A stretch of DNA of 64,000 bases from assembly GCA_963787285.1 (NCBI GenBank), contig CAWBCM010000012.1:101181-165180 (forward strand), in the 5' to 3' direction. Of the stretch, positions 9,121 through 15,953 are shown in pieces. The stretch's first letter is position 1. The number at the start of each line of letters is the position of its first letter. The position numbers were made by a program, and so were the translations under genes. This DNA comes from JAHEJN01 sp963787285. GTDB taxonomy: Bacteria > Actinomycetota > Acidimicrobiia > Acidimicrobiales > JAHEJN01. Below the pieces are notes generated by a model that made no database searches, was not told the DNA's origin, and saw nothing but the letters and a program-made list of their open reading frames with translations.

Positions 9121-10099
9121 GTGTCCTCGGACCTAGTTCTGCTGGTGGTGTTGGCCGGCCTGGTCGCCGGCCTGTTCGCCATGGGCCTGGTCGAGGCATC
9201 GTTGCTCCATCTCCGGCGTTCGGAGGTGGCGATCGAGGCGGAGGGTGGAGATCGGCGACGCCCGACGGCTGCTGCATCTGCTCGACGATCTTCCCCGGGT
9301 CATGAACGCCGTGCTGCTGGCAGTGCTTCTCGCCCAGGTGACCGCGGCCACGATTTCGGGCGTGCTGGCCCGTCGCTGGTTCGGCGGCAACGGGTTGACT
9401 GCGGCCACGGTGGCCGTGACCCTGCTGGTGTTCGTCTACGGCGAAGCGATTCCCAAGACGTTGGCGATCCGCCGCCCGTACCCGATCGCCCGGCGGTTGG
9501 CCTCACCGGTCCGGTGGTTGAGCATCGGCTTGCGGCCCGTCGTGTCGGTGCTCGTGTGGGTTGCCGATCTTCAGTCGCCGGGGAAGGGGGTCGACACGGT
9601 CACCGCGGTGAGCGAGCAGGAACTGTTGCATCTCGCCGACGAGGCGGCGTCGGCGGGCCGGATCGAGCAGTCCGATGCCGAGTTGGTGGAGAAGTCCTTC
9701 ACCCTCGGCGACCTGCTGGTGGGCGAGATCTTCGTGCCGCGTGAAAACGTGGTGGCCGTGGCGGCCCAGACGCCGGTGGAGGAGGCGCTGCGGACGGCGA
9801 TCGGGGCCGGTCATCGACGGCTTCCGGTCTTCGACGGCCACCTCGACAACATCGTCGGCTTCGTCCGCCTGCGCGACCTCGCCGACGCAGCCACCACCGA
9901 CGGCGACGCCGTGGTGGCCGACCGGGTCCGCCGCACGCTGTCGGCCCCCGAGTCGATGTTGGCCGTCGATCTGCTCCGTTCCATGCAGAAGACGGGGCAC
10001 CATCTCGCCGTGGTCGTCGACGACGACGGCGCCACTCGTGGGATCGTGACGATCGAGGACGTCGTCGAGGAACTGGTGGGAACGATCGAGGATCGCTGA
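9121..10099 (+). CDS. CNNM/CBS-domain membrane protein (HlyC/CorC-like), frameshifted
   Basis: The GTG start at 9121 follows AGGGGA. An N-terminal CNNM (DUF21) region with hydrophobic helices (VLLVVLAGLVAGLFAMGLVE; VLLAVLLAQVTAATISG; VAVTLLVFVYGEAIPKTLAI) is followed by a CBS pair (~residues 195-320) ending TIEDVVEELVGTIEDR. The first ~45 residues and the rest are in different frames. Dropping one base near 9262-9268 joins EAEGGDRR to RRLLHLLDDLPRVMNAV. The protein stops directly after the CBS pair, so the usual CorC_HlyC C-terminal domain is absent. Members are linked to Mg/Co or other divalent-ion transport; here only membrane location and CBS regulation are safe. Confidence 0.75.
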
Positions 10100-10114
10100 G
10101 GCCGTGCTCGGGGT

Positions 10115-12314
10115 CTATTCCTTGCGTTGGACGGCGAAGGTGTCGATGTTGTCGCCGTTCCAGTCGCCGACGAGGAGCGTGTCAGAAGCCTTGCCGTAGC
10201 CGATGGTGGTCTGGGCGACGCCGGAGACGAAGTCGTTGCGGATGTAGATGACGTTGCCCCGGCGGACGGCGAAGGTGTCGATGCCGTCGTTGTTCCAGTC
10301 GCCGATGAGTACTTCGTCGCCGCGGCGGCCGTAGCCGAAGACGATGTCGGCGGGGCCGGTGGTGACGCTGTTGCGGACATAGAAGATGTTGCCGCGGCGT
10401 ACCGCGAAGGTGTCTTGGCCGTTGCCGTTCCAGTCGCCGACGAAGACTTCGTCGCCGGCTTTGCCGTAGCCGATGGGGGCGGGGCCGGGGCCGCCGGTGG
10501 GGCTGTTGGTGGTGTAGAAGACGTTGCCGCGTTGCACGGCGAAGGTGTCGGTGCCGTCGCCGTTCCAGTCGCCGACGCGGTAGAGGGTGTCGGTGGTGGC
10601 GCCGTAGGCGATGGTGCGGATGGGGTTGCCCCGTTCGTCGACTTCGACGATGGTGCGGCCGTCGCGGCGGGCGAAGCCGTCGCGGCCGTTGCCGTTCCAG
10701 TCGCCGGTGAAGATCTCCTCGAACGCCTTGCCGAACCCGAAGTCGTACTCGGCGGGACCCGACGCGATCACGTTGGTCACGAAGATCCGATTGTTGCGGT
10801 CATCACGGGGGTCACAGGCGTCGCCGAGGCCGTCACCGTCGACATCGGACTGGTTCGCGTTGGCATCGAAGGGGCAGTTGTCGGCGGGGGTGGCCACGCC
10901 GTCGCCGTCGTTGTCGACCAGCACTGTGCGGCCGGTTCCCAGGTCGACGGGTCCGAACCCGCCGGGGGTTTCGTTGTCGCCGATGGTGTCGCTGTTGCCG
11001 TAGCCGAGCTGCCCGCTGAAGCCCTGGCCCCAGCACCGGACGGTGCCGTTGTCCAACACCGCACACGTGTGGGCACCACCCGCGACCACGGCGGCTGCGG
11101 TGCGGCCGGGGCCGAGGTTCACGGGTCCGAACCCGCCGGGGGTTTCGTTGTCGCCGATGTTGTCGGTGTTGCCGTAGCCGAGCCGGCCGTTGCCGCCGTT
11201 GCCCCAGCAGCGGACGGTGCCGTTGTCCAACAGCGCGCAGGTGTGGATGTTGCCGGCGGCCACGGCGGCTGCGGTGCGGCCGGGGCCGAGGTTCACGGGT
11301 CCGACGCTCCCGGGGGTTTCGTTGTCGCCGATCTCGTCGGTGTTTCCGTAGCCGAGCTGCCCGTTGCCGCCGGCGCCCCAGCAGCGGACCGTGCCGTTGT
11401 CCAACACTGCGCACGTGTTGAAGCCTCCGGCGGAGATGGCGGCTGCGGTGCGGCCCGCTCCGAGGTTGACGGGTCCGACGCTGCCGGGGGTTTCGTTGTC
11501 GCCGACGTTGTCGGTGTTGCCGTAGCCGAGCGCTCCGAACATGCCGTAGCCCCAGCAGCGGACGGTGCCGTTGTCCAACAGCGCGCAGGTGTGGATGTCG
11601 CCGGCGGAGATGGCGGCTGCGGTGCGGCCCGCTCCGAGGTTGACGGGTCCGACGCTGCCGGGGGTTTCGTTGTCGCCGACGTCGTCGGTGTTTCCGTAGC
11701 CGAGCTGCCCGTTGCCGCCGTTGCCCCAGCAGCGGACGGTGCCGTTGTCGAGGAGGGCACAGGTGTGGGCGTCGCCGGCGGTGACGGCGGTGGCGGTGCG
11801 GCCCGGGCCGAGGTTGACGGGTCCGACGCTGTCGGGCGTCTCGTTGTCGCCGATTTGGCTGGTGTTTCCGTAGCCGAGCTGCCCGTTGCCGCCGGCGCCC
11901 CAACAGCGGACGGTGCCGTTGTCCAACAGCGCGCAGGTGTGGTTGCTGCCGACGGCGACTGCGGTGGCGGTGCGCCCGGGGCCGAGGATCACGGGTCCGA
12001 CGCTGCCGGGGGTTTCGTTGTCGCCGATCTTGTCGGTATTGCCGTAGCCGAGCTGCCCACTGCCGCCGGCGCCCCAACAGCGGACGGCGCCGTTGTCCAG
12101 ACCGCGCACACGTATGGTCGTTGCCGACGCTCATCTGACTCGCGGGCTGGACGAACCCTGGCCCACCCTCGTTCGCATCGGCACCGCTGACCGTGTCGGA
12201 ATACTCGACGTCCTGGGCCCCGACCACCCCACCCGACATGAACGCCGACAGGGCGACCACGAGAACCGCAGGCACGATGACCGACCGATTCCGTCCGATG
12301 ATGAGTCCGGTCAT
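10115..12314 (-). CDS. Secreted RCC1-repeat / thrombospondin-3 / FG-GAP repeat protein, one frameshift
   Basis: The N-terminus is a signal peptide (hydrophobic VIVPAVLVVALSAFMSGGVV, then GAQDVEYS). Seven RCC1-type repeats of 58 residues follow, each with LDNGTVRCWG...GQLGYGN...GDNETPG...HTCAL. Then come an acidic DNDGDG...DVDGDGLGD segment of thrombospondin type 3 kind and five FG-GAP-like repeats (GDWNGNGxDTFAVRRGN). One extra C near 12100-12106 separates the signal peptide from the repeats; removing it joins SVGNDHTCA to GLDNGAVRCWG. No membrane anchor is seen at the C-terminus. Probably an exported beta-propeller protein; ligand unknown. Confidence 0.8.
10940..12105 (-). repeat. Near-identical 174-bp tandem repeats coding RCC1 units
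   Basis: Seven direct repeats in register with the 58-residue protein unit. For example, the TTGTCCAACAGCGCGC segment recurs at 11223 and 11571, exactly 348 bp apart. Similarity at the DNA level is high, including synonymous positions, suggesting recent duplication or gene conversion. Confidence 0.75.
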
Positions 12315-12414
12315 CGCAGCCCCCCGACCGCTCGTCGTCGTCCTGGATGCCTCCAGGAGTGCTCAGCCGAAACTAGCAGTCGACTTCGAGACCGACCAGG
12401 GGGCAACGGGGGGA

Positions 12415-13056
12415 CTAGTGCGGCGGACTCGGCGCCCGCGCGATGGCGGTGGCGGTCGCGATCATCGCCCGTGCGTTGTCGAGGTGGTCGTATCGGCCGA
12501 ACAGCGTGTCGCCCATACCGACGGCGATTGCGCCGGCATCGAAGAACGACTGCATGTTGTCGGTCGTGACCCCACCGGTGGCCATGAAGGGCCGCTGTTG
12601 GTAGGCCGGCGCCACCTGCGCGAGCCAGGCTGCTCCCGGAGGGTCGGCGGGGAAGAACTTGAGCACGTCGGCGCCGGCCCGAATCGCAGTCTGGATCTCC
12701 GCCGGGGTCTGTACCCCCGGAAGGGTGAGCATGCCGAGCTCGACACTCCGCCGGGCCGTGTCCACGTCGATGCCCGGCAGCACACAGAACGTCGAACCGG
12801 CCGCCGCGGCCGACTCGGCCTGCTCGACCGACCAGGTCGTGCCGACGCCGACCGAGGCACTGTCACCGAAGCGGTCCACGAGCAGCGCGACGTCGTCGAG
12901 GGTGCGGTCGTAGTCGAAGGTGATCTCAAGCGACCGGACACCTCCCTGCACCAGCAGGTCGGCGAGCGGCACGAGATGTTCTGCCGGAATCTGGCGGAGC
13001 ACCGCCATGATCCGATCCTCGCGGAGACAGGTGAGAGCGTGCTGACGTCGATCCAT
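12415..13056 (-). CDS. eda: 2-dehydro-3-deoxy-phosphogluconate (KDPG) aldolase
   Basis: 213 residues, usual length for this class I aldolase, which cleaves KDPG to pyruvate and glyceraldehyde-3-phosphate. Visible are LEITFDY near residue 45, the GVGTTW segment, the Schiff-base Lys in VLKFFPADP and the phosphate-binding GGVTTDN and GMGDTLF. ATG at 13056 has a GACAAT box six bases upstream and no SD; a GTG three bases earlier would be too close to that box. It stands alone, without an Entner-Doudoroff dehydratase beside it, so the true substrate may be a related 2-keto-3-deoxy sugar acid. Confidence 0.85.
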   Translation of the reverse strand: MDRRQHALTCLREDRIMAVLRQIPAEHLVPLADLLVQGGVRSLEITFDYDRTLDDVALLVDRFGDSASVGVGTTWSVEQAESAAAAGSTFCVLPGIDVDTARRSVELGMLTLPGVQTPAEIQTAIRAGADVLKFFPADPPGAAWLAQVAPAYQQRPFMATGGVTTDNMQSFFDAGAIAVGMGDTLFGRYDHLDNARAMIATATAIARAPSPPH

Positions 13057-13108
13057 CACCGGATTGTCCCCTCGAGACGCAGCACACGCCAGTTTCGGGA
13101 CACCGAGA

Positions 13109-13231
13109 CTACGGCGATCGAGCCTCGATCGTGATGGTCTGGTTCACATCGACCTCTTCGAGCGCGGTCGTCGTCCCGTCGGGCCATTCGACCGTCACCA
13201 GGTCGACGGAGTCGGCGGCACCTAGGCCTGG
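13109..13231 (-). pseudogene. 3' remnant of an ASPIC/UnbV-domain gene
   Basis: About 40 residues in one frame (GLGAADSVDLVTVEWPDGTT...VNQTITIEA, then a stop at 13109) match the C-terminal end of the ASPIC/UnbV domain found in secreted CRTAC-type repeat proteins. Upstream of ~13231 the similarity ends and no start or signal peptide fits. The break lies ~55 bp from the tRNA fragment at 13285-13307, so the gene was probably cut by the event that created that junction. Confidence 0.6.
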
Positions 13232-13284
13232 GCGACGACGACCAGGCGCTCGCCTGCCGATGCCGGCTGACCCGGCGATTTCCT

Positions 13285-13307
13285 GTGGAGCTGATGGGAC
13301 TCGAACC
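13285..13307 (-). repeat. Fragment of tRNA-Ala 3' end (att-like direct repeat)
   Basis: 23 bp identical to 15810-15832, the 3' end of the tRNA-Ala gene (acceptor strand, discriminator, T-arm), in the same orientation. Similarity stops inside the T-arm, so no tRNA can form. Position and orientation fit a distal attachment site of an element inserted at the tRNA 3' end. Confidence 0.75.
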
Positions 13308-13326
13308 TCGATCTCCGAGCCGCGCC

Positions 13327-15120
13327 TCAGTATGCCGTGGTGCGAAAGACGGGCTGGAACATGTCGGTCTCCTCGGCGCACACCGTCTGCAGCGGACACG
13401 CGTCGCATTCGGGAGGTTCGTTCTCGACGCAGACGGAGCGGGCGTTGGCGAAGAAGAAGCCATCGACCGCGGCCTGCGTGAGGTCGGAGGCGGCGACGAG
13501 TGCGTTCACCGCGTCGAAACATGCCTGTCGAATCTCGGCTTCCTCCGCGCCGTCGACCCAGCCCCGGCTTTCTATCCGGCTCTGCAGTTCAGGATCGATG
13601 ATGCGAACGCAGCCGGTTCTCAGGCAGCTGCGCATCAGGTGGTAGTCGATGATCGGCGTGACCGACTCGGGGTCGCGTAGGTCGAGGAATCGTTCCGGGC
13701 GGGCGGCGAGTATCACCACCAACAGATTGGCCTTCTTGGCCAACGGGTCCTCGCAGTAGCCGGGGAGCTCGGACAGCGCATCGAGCAGCGCTCGGCCGGG
13801 CCGTTCGGCCGAGTTCACCTTCTGGAGGAGATCGGCGAACGAGCCGTGGCCTCGGTCGATCAAGGATTGGGCATAGGCGACCTGGAGCTCCCCGTGTTCC
13901 CGAGTTCCGGGAACGGGAGTCGTGCCATCGTCGGCCCTCGTGACCTGTGCGAACAGGTCGGGCTGTTCCGCCAACCGCGCGAGAGTGACCACCGACGGCT
14001 CCGCCGCAGCCGCTCGGGTGAACGCCTGCCAGACGTAGTCCGAGCCCTTCGAGCGCCTGCCATCGGCGGTGGCGTACATCGACGCAGTCCAGCCCTGTTC
14101 GTCGGCCAGCCAGAACCCGTACTGGTGGACCGTGGCGACCGCGAGGAGCTCGAGCGCCCAGGGGTCGCCGGCCTCAGGGAAGGGGAAGCCGCAGAAGTCC
14201 AGTTCCGCCGCGGCGGCCCGTTCGACGAGCGCGCCGGCGACCGCCTCGACCCGCTCGTGGTCGACCTCGACCCTCGGTTGTCGCAACTCGGCCACCGCCT
14301 CGACGAGGGCGGTCGAACCCCAGCCCGACAGCGCGATCACCGCGGCTCGCTGACCCGTGTGAACGGGATCGAGATCGTGCAACCATCCCGCGAGAAAGCC
14401 ACCGCAGAAGGCATCGCCGGCCCCGGTCGGGTCGATGACGTCCGCCTCGAGCGCGGCGTGGTGCTCGGTGCGGCCACGCTGGTGGATCTCGACTCCCCCC
14501 CGCCCAGCAGTCACGCAGATCTGGGTGTCGATGGCGTCCGGCGCGCCATCCGGGTACAGGCCGACCATCTCCGACCGGTTCAGAAAGAAGAGGTCACAGC
14601 ACTCGACGAGCTCGATCGCGGCAGGCCGGTTCCCGTCGATGTCGGCCTGGAAGCTCCCGGCCGAGAGCGTTCCCTCGAAGCCTCGGTTGCGGAGCGACCT
14701 TGCCATGTTCCGTTGACGCTGCGACGACGCGGCCAGCGGGCCGATGTGTACGTGGCGGGCGGCCAGCCATCGGTCGGGGACGTCGTCGGGAACGAGGGTG
14801 AGCTCGGTCCCGACGTCGGCCACCACGTAGTCGGCCGCCTCGGACTCGTCGTAGCGGATGTGGAAATGCGGCATCGCACCCTCTCGGACGCGAAGACCGC
14901 CGCGGTCGATGCCGCCAGGGCCGAAGGCAGCGCCGATCGAGGACGGAATGTGCAGTGGCAGAACCGCCACGAGGCCGACGCTGATGCCCGAGGCCCTCGC
15001 GGCGAGCGCAGTGTTGAATCCAGCCCCGCCCGGAGCGACCCGCGAGTGGCCGTGAACCTCGAGCAGATCCACCGATGGGCAGCCGATCACGACGAGCTCG
15101 GGCACAGCGGCATCGGCCAT
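13327..15120 (-). CDS. PfkB-family nucleoside/sugar kinase fused to a Qng1-like (DUF2419-like) domain with a C-terminal Fe-S motif
   Basis: 597 residues. The N-terminal half is a PfkB kinase: GGAGFNTALAA near residue 30 and the anion-hole DPTGAGDAFCGGFLAG near 235. The C-terminal half resembles queuosine-5'-phosphate N-glycosylase (Qng1). In order, HQYGFW parallels LNFCFW of human QNG1, GHGSFADLLQKV parallels FGGSFLNCV, KKANLLV parallels KRAQILV, and SVTPIIDYHLMRS parallels SITMFADYRLPQ. After it comes a Cys cluster C-x7-C-x2-C-x5-C, like the Fe-S loop of endonuclease III-type glycosylases. ATG at 15120 has TACGCT eight bases upstream and no SD. Kinase plus N-glycosylase would suit phosphorylation of a modified nucleoside followed by base release. 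That activity is inferred; the fold assignment is by eye. Confidence 0.7.
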   Translation of the reverse strand: MADAAVPELVVIGCPSVDLLEVHGHSRVAPGGAGFNTALAARASGISVGLVAVLPLHIPSSIGAAFGPGGIDRGGLRVREGAMPHFHIRYDESEAADYVVADVGTELTLVPDDVPDRWLAARHVHIGPLAASSQRQRNMARSLRNRGFEGTLSAGSFQADIDGNRPAAIELVECCDLFFLNRSEMVGLYPDGAPDAIDTQICVTAGRGGVEIHQRGRTEHHAALEADVIDPTGAGDAFCGGFLAGWLHDLDPVHTGQRAAVIALSGWGSTALVEAVAELRQPRVEVDHERVEAVAGALVERAAAAELDFCGFPFPEAGDPWALELLAVATVHQYGFWLADEQGWTASMYATADGRRSKGSDYVWQAFTRAAAAEPSVVTLARLAEQPDLFAQVTRADDGTTPVPGTREHGELQVAYAQSLIDRGHGSFADLLQKVNSAERPGRALLDALSELPGYCEDPLAKKANLLVVILAARPERFLDLRDPESVTPIIDYHLMRSCLRTGCVRIIDPELQSRIESRGWVDGAEEAEIRQACFDAVNALVAASDLTQAAVDGFFFANARSVCVENEPPECDACPLQTVCAEETDMFQPVFRTTAY

Positions 15121-15128
15121 GGCGTCCG

Positions 15129-15134
15129 AGCGTA
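15129..15134 (-). promoter_or_regulatory. Putative -10 hexamer of the PfkB-Qng1-like gene
   Basis: TACGCT, eight bases before the ATG at 15120. Confidence 0.45.
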
Positions 15135-15234
15135 GCGATGCGCCCGCGGACCCACAGGCCGGTCCGACAGGCCAACGCTGCGCTGGTCGAAGACTCGGGC
15201 GTCGAACCACGGCAGCGTTCCGGCCGAGCGCAAC

Positions 15235-15240
15235 TAGCGT
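15235..15240 (+). promoter_or_regulatory. Putative -10 hexamer of the DUF427 gene
   Basis: TAGCGT, seven bases before the GTG at 15248; no SD in between. Confidence 0.5.
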
Positions 15241-15247
15241 GAAGCGC

Positions 15248-15796
15248 GTGAGTCACGACAGGCCGGCATGGCTTCAGCAGGCGCGCGACGGCTGGCATCA
15301 TCGGGGCAAGAGACGCCCGTCGTTCGCCGAAGATCCGGGTCCCGGCCAGGAATCGGTGTGGGACTACCCACGACCGCCGGTGGTGGTGCCGGACGGCCGC
15401 GTCGTCGAGGTCACCGATGCCCAAGGCCTCGTGGCACGGACCGAACGGTCCGTGCGGGTCCTCGAGACGTCGCACCCGCCCGCCTTCTATCTGCCGCCAG
15501 AGTCGGTACTGCCGGAGCGATTGGTGCCCGTGGACGGCTCATCGCGCTGCGAGTGGAAAGGCACCGCCGAGTACGTGGCGATAGCGGGGACCACCCGAGC
15601 CGTGGGCTGGCGCTATCCGGACCCGTACCCGGAGTTCGCTGATCACGCCGGGTGGATCTCGTTCTATCCGGGCAGGATCCGCTGCACGGTGGACGGAGAA
15701 GTGGTGCGACCCCAAGCAGGGGGGTTCTACGGGGGATGGATCACCGACGACGTCGTCGGCCCGTTCAAAGGTGAGCCTGGCACCTCTGGATGGTGA
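15248..15796 (+). CDS. DUF427-domain protein
   Basis: 182 residues. The family pattern is clear: GLVARTERSVRVLETSHPP, a YLPPESVLPERLVP segment, then CEWKGTAEYVAI, AVGWRYPDPYPEFADHAGWI and SFYPGRIRCTVDGE. The longer open frame starts at 15119, but similarity and the TANNNT box favour the GTG at 15248. Biochemical function of the family is unknown. The gene lies inside the tRNA-bounded segment, divergent from the PfkB fusion and 14 bp from the tRNA-Ala 3' end. Confidence 0.8.
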   Translation: MSHDRPAWLQQARDGWHHRGKRRPSFAEDPGPGQESVWDYPRPPVVVPDGRVVEVTDAQGLVARTERSVRVLETSHPPAFYLPPESVLPERLVPVDGSSRCEWKGTAEYVAIAGTTRAVGWRYPDPYPEFADHAGWISFYPGRIRCTVDGEVVRPQAGGFYGGWITDDVVGPFKGEPGTSGW

Positions 15797-15810
15797 GCGG
15801 TTTACGTACG

Positions 15811-15884
15811 TGGAGCTGATGGGACTCGAACCCACGACCCCCTGCATGCCATGCAGGTGCTCTAGCCAACTGAGCTACAGCCCC
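15811..15884 (-). tRNA. tRNA-Ala (anticodon GGC)
   Basis: Read on the minus strand: acceptor GGGGCTG pairs with CAGCTCC, the D-arm contains AGCTCAGTTGGCTAGAGC, the anticodon stem CCTGC/GCAGG encloses loop AT-GGC-AT, and the T-arm contains GGTTCGAGTCC. Discriminator is A and CCA is not encoded. Its last 22 bases are duplicated at 13285-13307. Confidence 0.95.
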
Positions 15885-15939
15885 TCGGAGCAGCGACTCT
15901 AGCGCGATCGCCGTCGACCTCCGACGCTCTCGGCGTCGC

Positions 15940-15945
15940 TAGCCT
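15940..15945 (+). promoter_or_regulatory. Putative -10 hexamer of leuS
   Basis: TAGCCT, eight bases before the ATG at 15954. Confidence 0.45.
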
Positions 15946-15953
15946 GGCCAGCC

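Noticed and set aside
10940..12105. Regular direct repeats that could suggest a CRISPR array
   Set aside because: The 174-bp period is a multiple of three, keeps an open frame and codes RCC1 units; there are no short repeats with unique spacers.
13285..13307. A second tRNA-Ala gene
   Set aside because: Only the T-arm/acceptor 3' part matches; no anticodon arm or D-arm lies beside it.
13109..13522. A complete 137-codon gene
   Set aside because: Only the last ~40 codons have family similarity; the rest is an arginine-rich shadow overlapping the PfkB fusion gene.
13285..15884. Active integrative element
   Set aside because: No integrase, recombinase, excisionase or replication gene lies between the repeats.
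15885..15953. Leucine T-box or attenuator before leuS
   Set aside because: Only 69 bp separate tRNA-Ala and leuS; no T-box motif, leader peptide or terminator is visible.
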